Shown one piece after another: positions 34,288 through 45,425 of a stretch of 60,834 bases of DNA; position 1 is the stretch's first letter, and each line of letters begins with the position of its first letter. Source of the DNA: Byssochlamys sp. IMV 00236 (Eukaryota; Ascomycota; Eurotiomycetes; Eurotiales; Thermoascaceae); contig MSJH02000692.1 in the NCBI GenBank assembly GCA_001931875.2, forward strand, positions 1-60,834, read 5' to 3'. The position numbers were made by a program, and so were the translations under genes. Under the pieces are notes generated by a model. It did no database searches and was not told the origin of the DNA. It was given only the letters and a program-made list of their open reading frames with translations.

Positions 34288-36322
34288 TCATCCTTCGAAT
34301 ATGTTCTGCTGCAACTCCACCCCCATCTCCTTCGCCATTACCTGCATATGGGCTTCAATATCGTCTTCCATACCACCTCCCCCGCGGAAGAACTGTCTGA
34401 TCTTGGTGAAATAGAAGAAGACATCTGTTGTGAACAGGACCATCTTGAAGACGATATGTCGGCCGAAATTGGCGATTTTCTCGTTCAACGGCAAGTCTGG
34501 AGACTCGACGAGTGCACGGGATGCCCATGTTCCAGTAATTTTGATGCGGTTGACAGGCGAGCCTAGGAACTGGTTGTTGGCTTGTACGATGCGGAGATTA
34601 CGGCCGACGAAGAGGAGTTCCTGTGGCCATTTCCGCTCGTCACCGATGATCTCGCGGATTCCCTTGCGGGCTGCTTGTTGGATTTCATACAGGCGTTGAG
34701 CCTTTTCGCTCTTGCTGAGACCCTCGAGACTCTTTGTCGTTGATAGGTCTCCGCCGCGGTAGGGCTTCATCAAAGTTGCGGAAGCGAAGATATCGGGGTT
34801 GTTCACACCCCAGCTGCGAGTGATCTCACCAAGAGCTTTGTTGTCGAAAGTCAAGAGAGCCTTCCAGAAGCGAGCGTATTGGTGTCTGAGTGTCGGGTCC
34901 ATGTGGATATAGAGTCCGTGATCGATGAGCACTAACTCTGCCTTGCCTGAAGGCTGGCGTCGGACGAAGATGTTGCCAGGATGAGGGTCGCAATGGACCC
35001 AACCCCAAAGGAAAATCTGCGCGGAAAAGAGATCGACCATAGTTTGCATCACGTCTTTCACGGATAGGCCCAGTCCGCCACGCTCCTTCCAGCCTTTCCA
35101 ATGATTGCGCTCCGGTTTGATCATATCAAAGCCTGTTCGCCTGGCGACTGACTGGAGGGCGGGTTGGCGGCCTGGAGGATCCAGTGGCGTTCCATGACTG
35201 CCAGGACTACCTTGTCTCCAGGATCCTTGCCATGGCTTCGTGATGGACTCTTTGTCCCACAACCGCACGCCTTCGATCCATTCCGTTGTCATGACGCGTT
35301 TAGAGCTCAGCTCTCGATAAACCCGGGGGATGTATACCCTGTCCCGTAGACGTGATTCTCCAGCCACGAGCTCTGCCATCCTTTCTGAGTTATCCGCTTC
35401 GTTCACGAAATCTGTTTCGAGGAGCAACCGTTCACTGACAAAGGGAACTAGGTTATAGAATGGGAGATCGAACCACTTGCTGTATATCCACGCGACCACC
35501 CTGTGTGGTTGTTAGCGCTGTGATAAAACATGGAAATGGCATGCAATAGTCGTACTTGAAAGCCCAAAGATCCCACTTCACTTGCTGCGCGATCTCTCGC
35601 TTCTGGATTTTAATCGCAACCTCCCGGCCATCTTCCAGTCTCGCCCAGTGTACCTGAGCCACGCTGGCACTCGCTCTAGCTTTCCGCTCCATGACGCCTT
35701 TCTTCGGGTCGCCACTGAATGAAACGCCAAATACTTCCTCGACTGGTTTCCCGAAGTCTTCCCTGATCACCTTTTCGACGTCCTTCCACTCATCCTGCGG
35801 TGCATCGTCGAACATGCGCGAAAACATCTTCTGGAATTCCGGCGGCAGAATAGCCGACTGCAGCGCGACTGCCTGTCCCATCTTCAAGTATAGCCCACCA
35901 TTGTGACGCAGGAGACTTGATAGACGTTCCGCATTGCGCGCATGTACAGCCGTTATGTTTTCGGCGAATGGCGGGTTCGGGCGGAAATTGATCTTGTAAT
36001 CCAAAGCGACCACCAGACCCAGGCCAAAGGTGCGTGAGGTTCGAAGCAGGGACGACGAATAGAACTGTCTATCGACGCCGTAGATTATGCCCGCAGTCAC
36101 AGTGAAGTAGAATAACCGTCGTAGCCATTTTCGTGTGCGATCGTATGTCTTTGCGGGGGTCGCTTTGCCCAAGGAGCTCGGAGCAGGAGGCGCAAAGGGC
36201 TGGAATTCATTGGGATGGATGTATCTGCGTGTCGGAAATCGCAATGTCTGTATTTTATTTGCGCATGGTCGAGCATGCGACCATCGCAGACAGCTGGAGC
36301 GCATTGGCCTCGCAGCAGCCAT
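34288..36322 (-). CDS. Mitochondrial ABC1/ADCK-family atypical kinase (Mcp2/ADCK1-like)
   Basis: Two exons (36322-35556 and 35500-34288) give 659 aa across a 55-nt intron. The first roughly 35 residues are Arg/Ser/Ala-rich without acidic residues, as expected of a mitochondrial presequence. A hydrophobic segment lies at about 70-82. Family hallmarks are a KxGQ motif (LKMGQ, about residue 146), an Ala-rich nucleotide loop (ARASASVAQVH) and the VAIKIQ lysine. The catalytic loop is HCDPHPGN, and LIDHGLY takes the place of the protein-kinase DFG. DHG rather than DFG is usual in the ADCK1/Mcp2 branch, so this is probably the Mcp2-type lipid-homeostasis protein rather than Coq8. A central insert (about residues 340-395, Gly/Pro/Trp-rich) is unusual. 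The N-terminal helical domain with KxGQ and the kinase-like core are both complete. Confidence 0.88.
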
Positions 36323-36768
36323 TGTTCTGCGGCGTAGGCTGCTGTCTTAAGCAGAAATAGGACGGGATTAAAAAGCCCATTCAAGAGCCTGGGGAAGAAC
36401 GAACGTGTCCAGGATCAAGCCAGTCCATGGCGAACCTGCAGCGTTGGTGAGAGATAAAACGAAGATGGATGAAGTTCATCGTGAGATGTCGGCCTGTCGT
36501 CATCTGCCGTTCTTTCTTTCGGCGCTCGGCTTCCGTTCTCGGAGCAACAACAACAATCCCCGAGATAATATGGATGTGATGTTGATTCATGTTAAGTGTT
36601 GGATTCTTCAGCAGCGAGGATCTTGTGAGGTCTAATTATGTCCATTGATCGTTGATACGCTGAATACATCTATCTATTATTTTGCAGACGGACGCGACCT
36701 TAGTTGTCCATGTCTTTGGGTATGGAAAGTCTATATAAGTTTTCTCGGAACGGCTCTGGTAGTTTTCT
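36323..36768. other. Intergenic, no gene seen
   Basis: Promoter of the - strand ABC1-type gene and 3' flank of the PanE-like gene. No coding signal found. Confidence 0.55.
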
Positions 36769-37782
36769 TCATTTCAAGGCAGAACCGTGCCGTAGTTCTT
36801 TGAGTTGGGCCTCATATCGTCCTTTGAGAAGTGCATAAAAGGTCTCGAGCCGTGGCATCTTCAGACCGTGTCTCCGTCCCAATCGAACCGCGTTCCCGAT
36901 AATAGCTTCGACTTCAAACATCCTCCCTTGTCTAATGTCCTGAAGCATGCTCATCTCTCGCCCTGTGCCCTCCTTTGCTCTCCTTTTCGCGATGCTAAAT
37001 TTGCTCTCAGCGACCTCGACTGTGATCCCTGGGATACCGACCTTATCTGCTAGGGCGATGACTTCCAGCATGACCTCCCAGGCCAACTCCTCTGCAAATT
37101 CAGATGAGAGCAAGAAGTCACCGTCCGAGCACAGCGTCAATGCACAGATTGGGTTCCAGGCGGCGTTCAACAACAATTTAGACCATCTGGCAACTTGGAT
37201 ATCCTCTAGGACCTTGGCATTGCCTCCACCTTTGACCATCAAGTCTGCAAAATTGAGAGCGGCTGCTTTGTGGTCTGCAGGAGCATCTGCAGGATACGTG
37301 CCGAGCTCAAGAAGGTTGAGCGTCTCGCGGTACTCAATCGTACCGGGCTCGGTCTGCACAGCAGGAAGGTATATGACTCCACTGAGTATCGGATTTTCCG
37401 GAAACGCCTGAGCCACTTCTTCCTCAATCATAATGCCATTTTGAGCAAGTACAATCGCCGTGCTCTTGTTTCGGATGACTGTCGCGAGCATTTCAGGTAG
37501 GGAAGGCTTGCTGCCCGGAAAGGACTTGGTGCAGACAAGGATAAAATCGAAGATCTCGTCTGCACATTCAGAAAGACTGCGAATAGTTCTGCTGGGACGG
37601 TATGTGACATTTCCATATCGAACACTCAACAGTTTGAAGCCGTTTTCCTTGACATGGGCATAGTTTGAGCGACAGACGGCTGTGACTTCACATCCTGCTT
37701 GCTGCAATTGATACAAGTAAACTGCTCCGATACTCCCCGCGCCGATGAGGAGTACTCTTGGCGGAATAGTCTGAGCTGTCAT
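36769..37782 (-). CDS. 2-Dehydropantoate 2-reductase family protein (ApbA/PanE-like)
   Basis: Single exon, 337 aa. An N-terminal Rossmann fold opens with RVLLIGAGSIGAVYLYQLQ (GxGxxG, residues about 14-19). The NADP-binding fold contains LVCTKSF, and the characteristic ALTxC/helical C-terminal domain begins near KLLLNAAWNPICALT, whose Lys is the expected catalytic residue. The C-terminal domain includes an MLQDIRQGR motif typical of ketopantoate reductases (usually S.xxQD...R). These enzymes reduce 2-dehydropantoate to pantoate in CoA synthesis. Many fungi carry several paralogues with other substrates, so the exact reaction is open. The neighbouring cupin gene on the same strand is 484 bp away. 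Confidence 0.9.
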   Translation of the reverse strand: MTAQTIPPRVLLIGAGSIGAVYLYQLQQAGCEVTAVCRSNYAHVKENGFKLLSVRYGNVTYRPSRTIRSLSECADEIFDFILVCTKSFPGSKPSLPEMLATVIRNKSTAIVLAQNGIMIEEEVAQAFPENPILSGVIYLPAVQTEPGTIEYRETLNLLELGTYPADAPADHKAAALNFADLMVKGGGNAKVLEDIQVARWSKLLLNAAWNPICALTLCSDGDFLLSSEFAEELAWEVMLEVIALADKVGIPGITVEVAESKFSIAKRRAKEGTGREMSMLQDIRQGRMFEVEAIIGNAVRLGRRHGLKMPRLETFYALLKGRYEAQLKELRHGSALK

Positions 37783-38266
37783 GTTTGGAATATAGTTCTG
37801 GCGGTCTTTCGAGTCTGAGGTCTGGCTAAGCGATAAGCTATTCCATCATCTTAAACGTCGCAGCCTGAAGCAGCAATTTGTTATACCCCGGAAGTTGACA
37901 GCCCGTAGACGGGCAGTAAACCGCGCTGATATGCAAAAGATGAATATTGATATTAGTGGTGTTTGGAAAGCCGAGTTACTTAAGCTCGGGCGAGAATTTG
38001 CCCCTCTTCGAATCTTCTTATCGCCAGGCTGCGGGAGCTGGCATCAAGAAATCACCATCAATGAACCGCTCTCATGACAGGGCACGATTCTTTAGAACTA
38101 GCATGGAGGAAGAGAGCACTGGTGCCGGACTGCTTGAATCCTGTCATAATATGCATATTAGCAGTGCATAGAAGGGCTGCTAGATAATGCTAAGGTTGTA
38201 TTCTGTACTGTCTTCAAAGCAGCCGACTACAGCATTTGTTTTTAAGAACTCCAGACCGAGCACATA
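37783..38266. other. Intergenic, no gene seen
   Basis: Lies between the start of the PanE-like gene and the stop of the upstream cupin gene, both on the minus strand. No coding signal. Confidence 0.55.
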
Positions 38267-38965
38267 TTAGGTCCTTGCCTGCGGCTTTCTCCTCGTGGAC
38301 GGTTCAATAAGAACGTCCTTCCATTGCCCAGCTAGACCACCCGGAGAGTCACCAAGCACTGGGTCCTTGTCTGGCTTCGCAACAGTCCATATAGCTTCAA
38401 AGTTTCCAACATCATGATCCCCACCGACAGCGACATCCCAATGACCGCAATTCTTGGGATATGCTCCCATCATAGTGAACCCCGTAAGTTCTATCTTCGA
38501 CAACGCCTCTTTCACATCAGACGCTTCGACCCCCCGTCCCTTACCAGGCGTAAGTAAGGCAAACGAAGCAGCCGGGCTGGTATTATGTGTCTTGTGCGCC
38601 ACGCCAGCTGGAATTACAAAGGCATCACCGGCCTTTGCATTGATCTCAACTCCACCATCCTCTTTGGCGCCACCCCAAGTGCTTTTATGGAGGTCAGGGT
38701 CCGTATCAGCGACCCCAAACCGAATGGTCGCCGTCCCAGTCAAGACGACCATGCACTCATGGATCCTTGAATGGTAGTGAGATTCTTGTGTTGGACCGTA
38801 TCTGAATATCCATTGTGTTTTCCAATCGTTCTCGTGGAATCTCTCGTGTATATTTTCGGGATGGAGTTCAGAGTCGGATAATATTCCTTTATAATGGAGT
38901 AAGGGTTGTGGAGAGTTGGGAATGAGCTTTGTGGGTGGGAGATGGTATTTGTATATTTGCACCAT
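38267..38965 (-). CDS. Cupin-domain protein (YjlB-like)
   Basis: Single exon, 232 aa. The first cupin motif contains HYHSRIHECMVVLTG (two His and a Glu suited to bind metal). The second is GDAFVIPAGVAHKT with the last metal His. This single jelly-roll architecture is like bacterial YjlB. Known members are isomerases or dioxygenase-like proteins, but this subgroup has no established reaction. No signal peptide is visible, so it is probably cytosolic. It sits next to a PanE-like reductase and near a hydrolase and a metallo-beta-lactamase-fold gene, a context that suggests small-molecule metabolism. Confidence 0.85.
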   Translation of the reverse strand: MVQIYKYHLPPTKLIPNSPQPLLHYKGILSDSELHPENIHERFHENDWKTQWIFRYGPTQESHYHSRIHECMVVLTGTATIRFGVADTDPDLHKSTWGGAKEDGGVEINAKAGDAFVIPAGVAHKTHNTSPAASFALLTPGKGRGVEASDVKEALSKIELTGFTMMGAYPKNCGHWDVAVGGDHDVGNFEAIWTVAKPDKDPVLGDSPGGLAGQWKDVLIEPSTRRKPQART

Positions 38966-40124
38966 TTTGGCAGCTTGATCTTGTGAACCTGATTTAAAGG
39001 ATTTATTGATATAGTTAGTTAGGCTTGGTGTTGAACTGATTAAACCATTGACTAATCATTGAGAAAGCATATGAGGAGTCTCTCGCTCCATGGATCGTCA
39101 AAAGGTATACCGGTTGAATGCATCATGATAGGTCTACATCGGAGCCGACATCCGAGAGGGGTTGATAAGCATGTCATTGCAGTCTTGCACGGATACTTTT
39201 ACGATACAGATTGAACCTATTTAGTTAATATACGTATCCCGGGTGAAGAGGCGGACCAGAATCAGACAATCTCACCAATGTAAGAATCGATATCGGGTAT
39301 CAATAGCAGGGGATGTCGATTGGTTCGACAAGCCTCATCAATATGGTATGTATTGCTTTTATGATGAAGTAATATCTCGTCAAGTCGTCTCTCTCTGGGC
39401 TACACTATATCTTGGAAATTTACCAGCGCTTTGAGGGGAGGAGGAGGAGTACACCAAGCACTGCCAGATAGGTAATCGCACATCTTAACCGGTCTATAAG
39501 ATTCCAGACTGTCGGAATTTTGGACGACGAACCATAATATGAATATTCACCTTGGTACCCGACAAGCCACAACTCAGGTAATTGCTCTGCTAGCGCCCCG
39601 TGTTCGGTTGACAGTTAGACATACGCATGGGCGAGGTAAGCGCTATAGACAGCTCAACCGCCTAACAGGCGCACCATTGAGTTCTAGACTTCTGATGCGG
39701 CTTACTTCTTGAATTAGGAAACTGTAGGATGATAAGACGTTTTGTGTAGTATTATTATTGCAGACCATTGAATTGCAAAGGCGATATGAATCCACATCAT
39801 CGCCACTCAGCTTGACTGAGTTGCCCAGCACATATCTACTGGACGGAATATGACCATTATTCACCGTCGTAATCATCGCCAAAAGTCAGCTGCACAATAT
39901 CGTTGCTGACACAAAACGGGTCCGCTTGGGAAGTTATCCAGGATCGAGATCATCTGTCTCCTGTATGACCGCGCCGAAAATCTAGTTCACGGAACGCACA
40001 ACCGCATCAGCAGGACCGCGTCACTATCCTCCCGTCCGCATCAATCTCAGCTCGGCGCCAAAGGAAAAAGAGTATGTCATTCCGTTTGCTTCGTGGGATA
40101 TACCACAAGAAGATTTGGTATCAA
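38966..40124. other. Long intergenic region, no gene seen
   Basis: About 1.16 kb containing the cupin promoter and the 3' flank of the secreted-protein gene. Short open stretches have no start context or introns worth calling. No remnant of a recognisable gene was found. Confidence 0.5.
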
Positions 40125-40706
40125 CTACAATTCGTCTTTGGGACACGTTGCCGCATACAGTCGCATATAACCCGGCAAGATAACATGCCACAACTCGTCC
40201 CTGTCGAAAAAGAGCAACTCCCTCCGACAGATCTCCGCGTTCGTGATGAACGGTAAGAGTTTGACCCCTTTCTTGATGGCGACCGTAACGAAACGCGCCT
40301 TGAAGCACTTCCCCCAGTCTTGCAGCGCTTCTGGTTCTGCGCAAAAGTGCTTCCCTTGTAGCAGCTGTCGACAGTCCCTCTTCACCATCGTCGCGACGTC
40401 GTTGCCCATCTCAAGGAACCTGTCGCGTACTGTGGACGTCATGCCTGTCTGCACGACGAGAGCCTCGACGGTGGGGAGGAAGACGTTTTCGTAGGTCCAT
40501 TCATCCCAATCGGATACGGAGGGCGTACATCCTTTCGAACAGATCTCCTTCTGGTATGCGGAGAATAACGTGTCTGTGCGGCCGTTGATCGTCGTAAGAA
40601 GCCTAATGCAGTTGGGAGAAATAAGATCCAGAAGGGATGCTACTGCTGGTCGGACTGAGAGAAGCAGAGCAGTGCTACATATCAAAAAGAAAGAGAAGAA
40701 GCGCAT
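40125..40706 (-). CDS. Small cysteine-containing protein with signal peptide and C-terminal KDEL
   Basis: Single exon, 193 aa. The N-terminal signal peptide (MRFFSFFLICSTALLLS..., cleavage plausible after AVA near residue 23) leaves a mature chain with eight cysteines, an even number suited to disulfides. Two lie close together in an EICSKGC motif. The chain ends CPKDEL and then TAG, so a canonical ER-retrieval tetrapeptide is present at the extreme C-terminus. The combination predicts an ER-lumenal protein rather than a secreted effector, unless the KDEL is fortuitous. No thioredoxin, chaperone or other known ER-resident domain was recognised. Its start is divergent from the alpha/beta-hydrolase start, 556 bp away. 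Confidence 0.75.
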   Translation of the reverse strand: MRFFSFFLICSTALLLSVRPAVASLLDLISPNCIRLLTTINGRTDTLFSAYQKEICSKGCTPSVSDWDEWTYENVFLPTVEALVVQTGMTSTVRDRFLEMGNDVATMVKRDCRQLLQGKHFCAEPEALQDWGKCFKARFVTVAIKKGVKLLPFITNAEICRRELLFFDRDELWHVILPGYMRLYAATCPKDEL

Positions 40707-41262
40707 AGCTCGTCGATCGCGTCAATCAGGGATGCTTGTTGATGTTTCGTCTCGCGAGACGTTGACAGCTTCTGTGACAGCCGCGCCACCCCTGGAAAAA
40801 TGAGGAGCCATTTCTCTCCTCAGGGGCTGTTCGCGTGAAGCGCTTTAAAGACGCACCCTGTTGGCGCCGGGTCCCCTCGATCGACAAGCGCAATTTGTTT
40901 ATTATGCCGTTTTATGTCTCGAGCCGTTCGTGTAGCTTGCTTGCCGGGCGGGGTAATAAAGCCGGGGGCCGAGTCTGGGGTACATCGCGACGACCGCAAA
41001 CATTTCCTGCGAGATAATTAACTTGCTCTTCAGACAGCATCCGGTCGAAGACTTGGACTAGTTATTCAATTGATGGATCGTGCCATCTCTTCTGGTGGAG
41101 ATGGTTGGACTGACCGGATGACGTCTGTATGAACATGATGTTCATTAAGAGCCATCATAATAAAATGTCGCAGGCCATTGCTCTCTTACCTACTCATCAA
41201 ACGTTTTCGGTTTTGCTTCAAGCTGTGTGAGACAGGAATTCACCTCTTAGCTGTTTGCTAAT
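40707..41262. promoter_or_regulatory. Divergent intergenic promoter region
   Basis: Separates the starts of the - strand KDEL protein and the + strand hydrolase, so it must hold both promoters. No specific factor sites are claimed and no further ORF was seen. Confidence 0.5.
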
Positions 41263-42365
41263 ATGGGTTCGATCCCCAAAACAGGGACGCGCACCCAACT
41301 GGACAAGGAAATCGAGGCTTTCCTGTCAAAGAACCCCGATCTTCATCTCGGTTCAACAGACTTCACCCACGAGCGTCAACATCACACACGCGTATTTGGC
41401 TTCCATGCCCTGCCCGAAGAGCAGCGCGCCCCGATAGGACACGTTGAGTTCGTCACCCTCCGCGGTCCTTACGGCACGATCCCGGTTCGCGTGTTCTACC
41501 CGGAATCTGGGGAGGACAGAACACGCGCTGACGATGCCGCTGCACTTGTCTATTTCCATGGAGGAGGTTATACTATTGGAACGGTAGACGAATTCGAGAA
41601 TGGCTGTCGCATTCTGGCCGAAGAGGCCGGCGTGCAAGTCTACGCGGTCGAATACAGATTGTCTCCTGAATGGAGATACCCAACACAGCTGGATGAATAT
41701 GACTTCGTGGTTGACTGGTTGCAAGGTCAGGGCGGAAAAGAAATGGGTGTCAGTCCAGACAGAGTGATGGGCGGCGGTGACAGTGCAGGCGGAAATATGA
41801 CTGCCAGCTTATGTTTGCGACGACTGGATCAAGGCAAAAAGCCTCTTCATGCCCAATTTCTCTTATATCCGGAGACAAGGCTACCATTTGATACGTCGGC
41901 TGCAGCAGAGAATACTGGCGGACCGTATCTAGAATGTAAGTCCCATATACTATCTCTGTCGCACTGTATCGGTACTTTTAGAAGCCGTCCTCCTTCCCGG
42001 TACTGGTTGTCAGAGGGGAATCTAATAATCACCATGCAGGCAATGGCATTTTCGCTTTTGCAGCTCACTACCTTCCTCGTGGAGGCTCTGTCGCTCCTTC
42101 GCACCGCTACATAACGCCCGGTTCGCAGCCTTCTTCGGCACTGAAGGGACTCCCACCAGCTGCCGTCTTTACCTGTGGCTTTGACTGCCTTCGTGATGTT
42201 GGAATTGAATATGCATCGACCCTTAAAGATGCGGGTAACCAGATTATCTGGCATCATTTCGATACCCTGTGTCATGGATTCCTGCAAATGGCGCCTTGGA
42301 GCAAGCAAGCGCTGGCGGCAACGAAGCAAGTCGCCTTGGAGATGAAGCGACTGGGGTATTCTTAA
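41263..42365 (+). CDS. HSL-family alpha/beta-hydrolase (GDXG lipase/esterase)
   Basis: Two exons (41263-41935 and 42040-42365) give 332 aa; the 104-nt intron splits a Cys codon. The oxyanion-hole motif FHGGGYTIG (around residue 95) and the nucleophile elbow GDSAGGN (about 170-176, Ser) mark the hormone-sensitive-lipase (GDXG) family. The catalytic Asp is likely in the CGFDCLRDVG segment and the His in LCHGFLQM. It hydrolyses ester bonds of short- to medium-chain acyl or aromatic esters; the substrate is unknown. No secretory signal is visible, so it is probably cytosolic. It is separated by only 460 bp from the same-strand metallo-beta-lactamase-fold gene. Confidence 0.9.
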
Positions 42366-42825
42366 TACGGCCTATGAACTCTTCCGCCGTCGAAAAGGAT
42401 ATCGCGTAAATTATCGACGTGTTTACATATCTTTTCTTTTAAATAGGTCTCTTTTTTCTATGTAGACAGCCGAGCCGTCACGCGGATTTGCGCGGCATGA
42501 ATGAACAAGCATATGAAGTTCAAATACTACCCGTGAAATGTAAGGATTACATGTAAAAATGCCCCTGTTGATGTTATCTTTGTGTGCATCTCGACTTCGC
42601 GGGGTAATTCGTGCTTCTTACGATTAGAAAACTTATCGTATCGGAGCCAATGATGCGCACAGATGGAGATACGTCACGCCCTTCCGGCCAACAACAAAGA
42701 CCGTTACTTGTTTCCAACATTATTCAACAGCGCGCCACAGAGTCATCCAGTCTTTTATAGTTGGACCTGATTACTATATAGAACGATCTCTGTCTGTTTT
42801 ATTTGTTCTATAATACAGTGTTCTC
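42366..42825. other. Intergenic, promoter of the metallo-beta-lactamase-fold gene
   Basis: Contains the hydrolase 3' UTR and the next promoter. A TATA-like element lies about 50 bp before the start. No ORF seen. Confidence 0.5.
42774..42781 (+). promoter_or_regulatory. TATA-like element
   Basis: CTATATAG lies 45-52 bp upstream of the ATG at 42826 in an otherwise mixed sequence. It is a plausible core-promoter element for the metallo-beta-lactamase-fold gene. Chance occurrence cannot be excluded. Confidence 0.35.
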
Positions 42826-44081
42826 ATGTCTGGGTCATTGCCTCTGGTTGAGGTCGACTCGCTCGAGGCGGTGGTCATCATCGACAATGAATTGGATCCG
42901 ATGTCTCCTGTTCCGCCAGATACTGTTCAGGTAACGGGTCTAATGCAGCATTTGGCAACAAGGTCTCCTCATAAACTACATGACCGTGGCGATGCGTCAA
43001 GGGAGATACGCATGGAAGACATTTGTTGCTCGGCACATGGCTTGTCTATCCTAGTGGTAAGTTACGAATTATTTACAGGCGCAGATAGAAAGTACTTAAC
43101 CCGTACGTCTAGACCGCTACAAGGGGGGATGTGAAGCACTCTTTACTTTTCGACTTGGGCCCGGAGGAAGCGGCATTCGAGAGAAATGCAAAGAGATTGC
43201 GAGTAGACCTATCATCTGTCGAGGTGATCCAGTTATCACATTGGCATCGGGATCATTCAGGTCAGTACTTTTGTCTTTATCCAGAGGCCCTGTAATCTCT
43301 CAGATATTTCGGGGTCTCATAGATCATCCTTCTCCTGACAATATCGTAGGTGGTATGCTTAAAGCCATTCAAATGATCAGAGAAGCCAAGAAAGAGAAAG
43401 AGCTTTCTGATACGAGCGTGGTTGTCGATCTTCATCCATCGCGACCAGACTATCGTGGTATAGGGATCGGCGACAATATCATCTCATTAGAGGCTGATCC
43501 CACATTTGAAGAGATCGAAAAAGCTGGGGCCACTGTTAACAAGCACAGCGAGGCCCATACCGTCCTAGATGACATGTTTTTGATCTCTGGTGAAATACCG
43601 CGGGTCACACCGTATGAGCATGGCCTGAAGGGAGCAATGCGCTTCGACAAGGAAGATGGAGACTGGTTTTCTGATGAGATGATAGCGGATGAGAGATTCC
43701 TGATGTGTAACTTGAAAGGTATGCACAATCTGATCGTCAATTGTTGTGTACGTGTTAGGTTTTTAAGCTAATCTGCCGGTTTCGCTAGGCAAAGGAATTG
43801 TCATGTTCACTGGCTGTAGCCATGCCGGAGTAGTAAATTCTTCCAAACATGCACTCTCGCTTCTCAATGGCTCTACGCCACTACACGCTGTTGTCGGTGG
43901 GTTTCATCTAGCCACGAGCGAGGAGTCACATATGGAGAGTGCAGTGAATGATCTCAGGAAGCTCGATCCTGCTGTTCTCCTGCCTGGGCACTGCACTGGT
44001 TGGAGAGCCAAATTCATCATTGAAACGCAGATGCCTGGTAGACTAGTCCCATGTACTGTAGGCATAAAAATCAAATTTTGA
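42826..44081 (+). CDS. Metallo-beta-lactamase-fold hydrolase (DHPS-like subgroup)
   Basis: Four exons (42826-43056, 43113-43260, 43350-43718, 43789-44081) give 346 aa with introns of 56, 89 and 70 nt. The MBL signature SHWHRDHSGG (HxHxDH) straddles intron 2, which is why the motif is easy to miss. Further metal-binding positions are a His in FTGCSHAGVVN, a His in VVGGFHLA, and an LLPGHCTGW motif near the end. This pattern fits the dihydropteroate-synthase-like MBL subgroup (MTH1 type), whose members include small-molecule hydrolases. Splice sites are canonical throughout and all expected metal ligands are present, so the enzyme should be active. Substrate is not deducible. Confidence 0.88.
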
Positions 44082-45425
44082 TTTAATCTTGCGCAATACG
44101 AGATAGAGGGTATCCGCAGAGGTTTCAGATGTCCTCGGGGAGCATTAGCTTCGAAACCATCCCAGCAGTACGGAAAATATCGCACAACAATGCTAGACGG
44201 TTCCAGTCAAGAGATTTCGGAGATATTCGATTGTTTCTCGAGTCTCTTGCTCACGGGCCAATTCACTCTGCCCGTAGTATCCAAATTCTCGATATGGTCG
44301 ATGTCGATCATTCCTCATGGCTTGTCATTTTTACCTGGACCATTGGGCCCAGCATGGCTAGATTTTCACGAGATGCTAGGTATATCTGTCTGGCGAACTC
44401 TCTCGAAATATTTAGAGACTTGACCTCAAGCTAAGAGACACCAAAGAGAGCACGTCAGGTTGCCTAATGCACTCATCATGGGCCTTTGTTTACTTTTGGC
44501 CATGTATTGACTACTTTTGGTCCTTCTGAGATGAAATATCTAATGCGTTATTCATATGCCGGATTTAAAGCCAATGTTAAGACACCTTCGGTCCAACGCT
44601 TGCTCGAGGGCTTTGCAATGGATCTTTATACCTATTTTTCTTTCTAATTTTTCTCTGTCTTTGAATTTGTAATCTTACTGTTAGAGGTCACTGGGGCCAA
44701 AAAATGAGGCTGCGCATCTTAGCATCTCACTGTGTCCGCCCGATTCGATGATTACTGGCAAAAACCGATTGGCGATCTGTCGCACTTTTTCGTCCGTAAC
44801 ACCGTCCGATTTATCATCAAGTAGATATGGCTATTTAATTAGAACCATTAAAGTTATTACTAATTCGGCGATTACTTGCCTATCTATTGATCTCCCTTCC
44901 AGCTGAGATGAGATACACAAAGGCATCTCAACAATCGTCCAATCACCTGCCCACATGGCTGCTGACTATCGAGAAACAGACAACCAGATACGTATGGTTC
45001 TCTAACAAGGATTCCCCTTCTTCATCGATATGTGGATCAAAAAGCAAAGTTCTTCATTCTGACTCAGAGCCGATGTCAGCCTTCTACGAGATTCGCTATC
45101 GGACGGATCCTTTGGGCATTGCTTATATCGGGAAGATTATTTACCATTACCTTTTACTCAGCTAGCTGATGCTGGCTGGAATTAGAAATCATATGGATGA
45201 CGGTTACTATCGCAGGATGGTGCGACATGTGTGCCGTGATGGAGAGACGGACGAAAGACCTAGATTTCAAGTTAAATTCCCGGATTCCCAGTGATATTTT
45301 CGAGGTTCTGATTTTGTTTTCTTCCTCATGAAGCTGTTGAGAGCTTTCTATCATTTTTCTCTTGTCTCTCTCTTCTCTTACGTTCTTGACACCTCCGGCG
45401 GACATAGTCGTTCATAGTCGCTAGC
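44082..45425. other. Long intergenic region, no gene seen
   Basis: About 1.34 kb. Two modest open stretches (about 44129-44434 and 44887-45165) have no recognisable domain or intron structure and I do not call them. The last 300 bp are pyrimidine-rich, as expected for the transporter promoter/5' UTR. Confidence 0.5.

Noticed and set aside
41263..41290. GGTTCGATCCCC, a tRNA T-loop-like string
   Set aside because: It is the start of the hydrolase coding sequence (MGSIPKTG) and no acceptor or D-arm can be drawn around it.
44129..44434. Open stretches just after the metallo-beta-lactamase-fold gene, considered as an extra exon or gene
   Set aside because: The MBL gene already ends with a full set of metal ligands and a proper stop; no splice sites connect the stretch, and no domain is visible.
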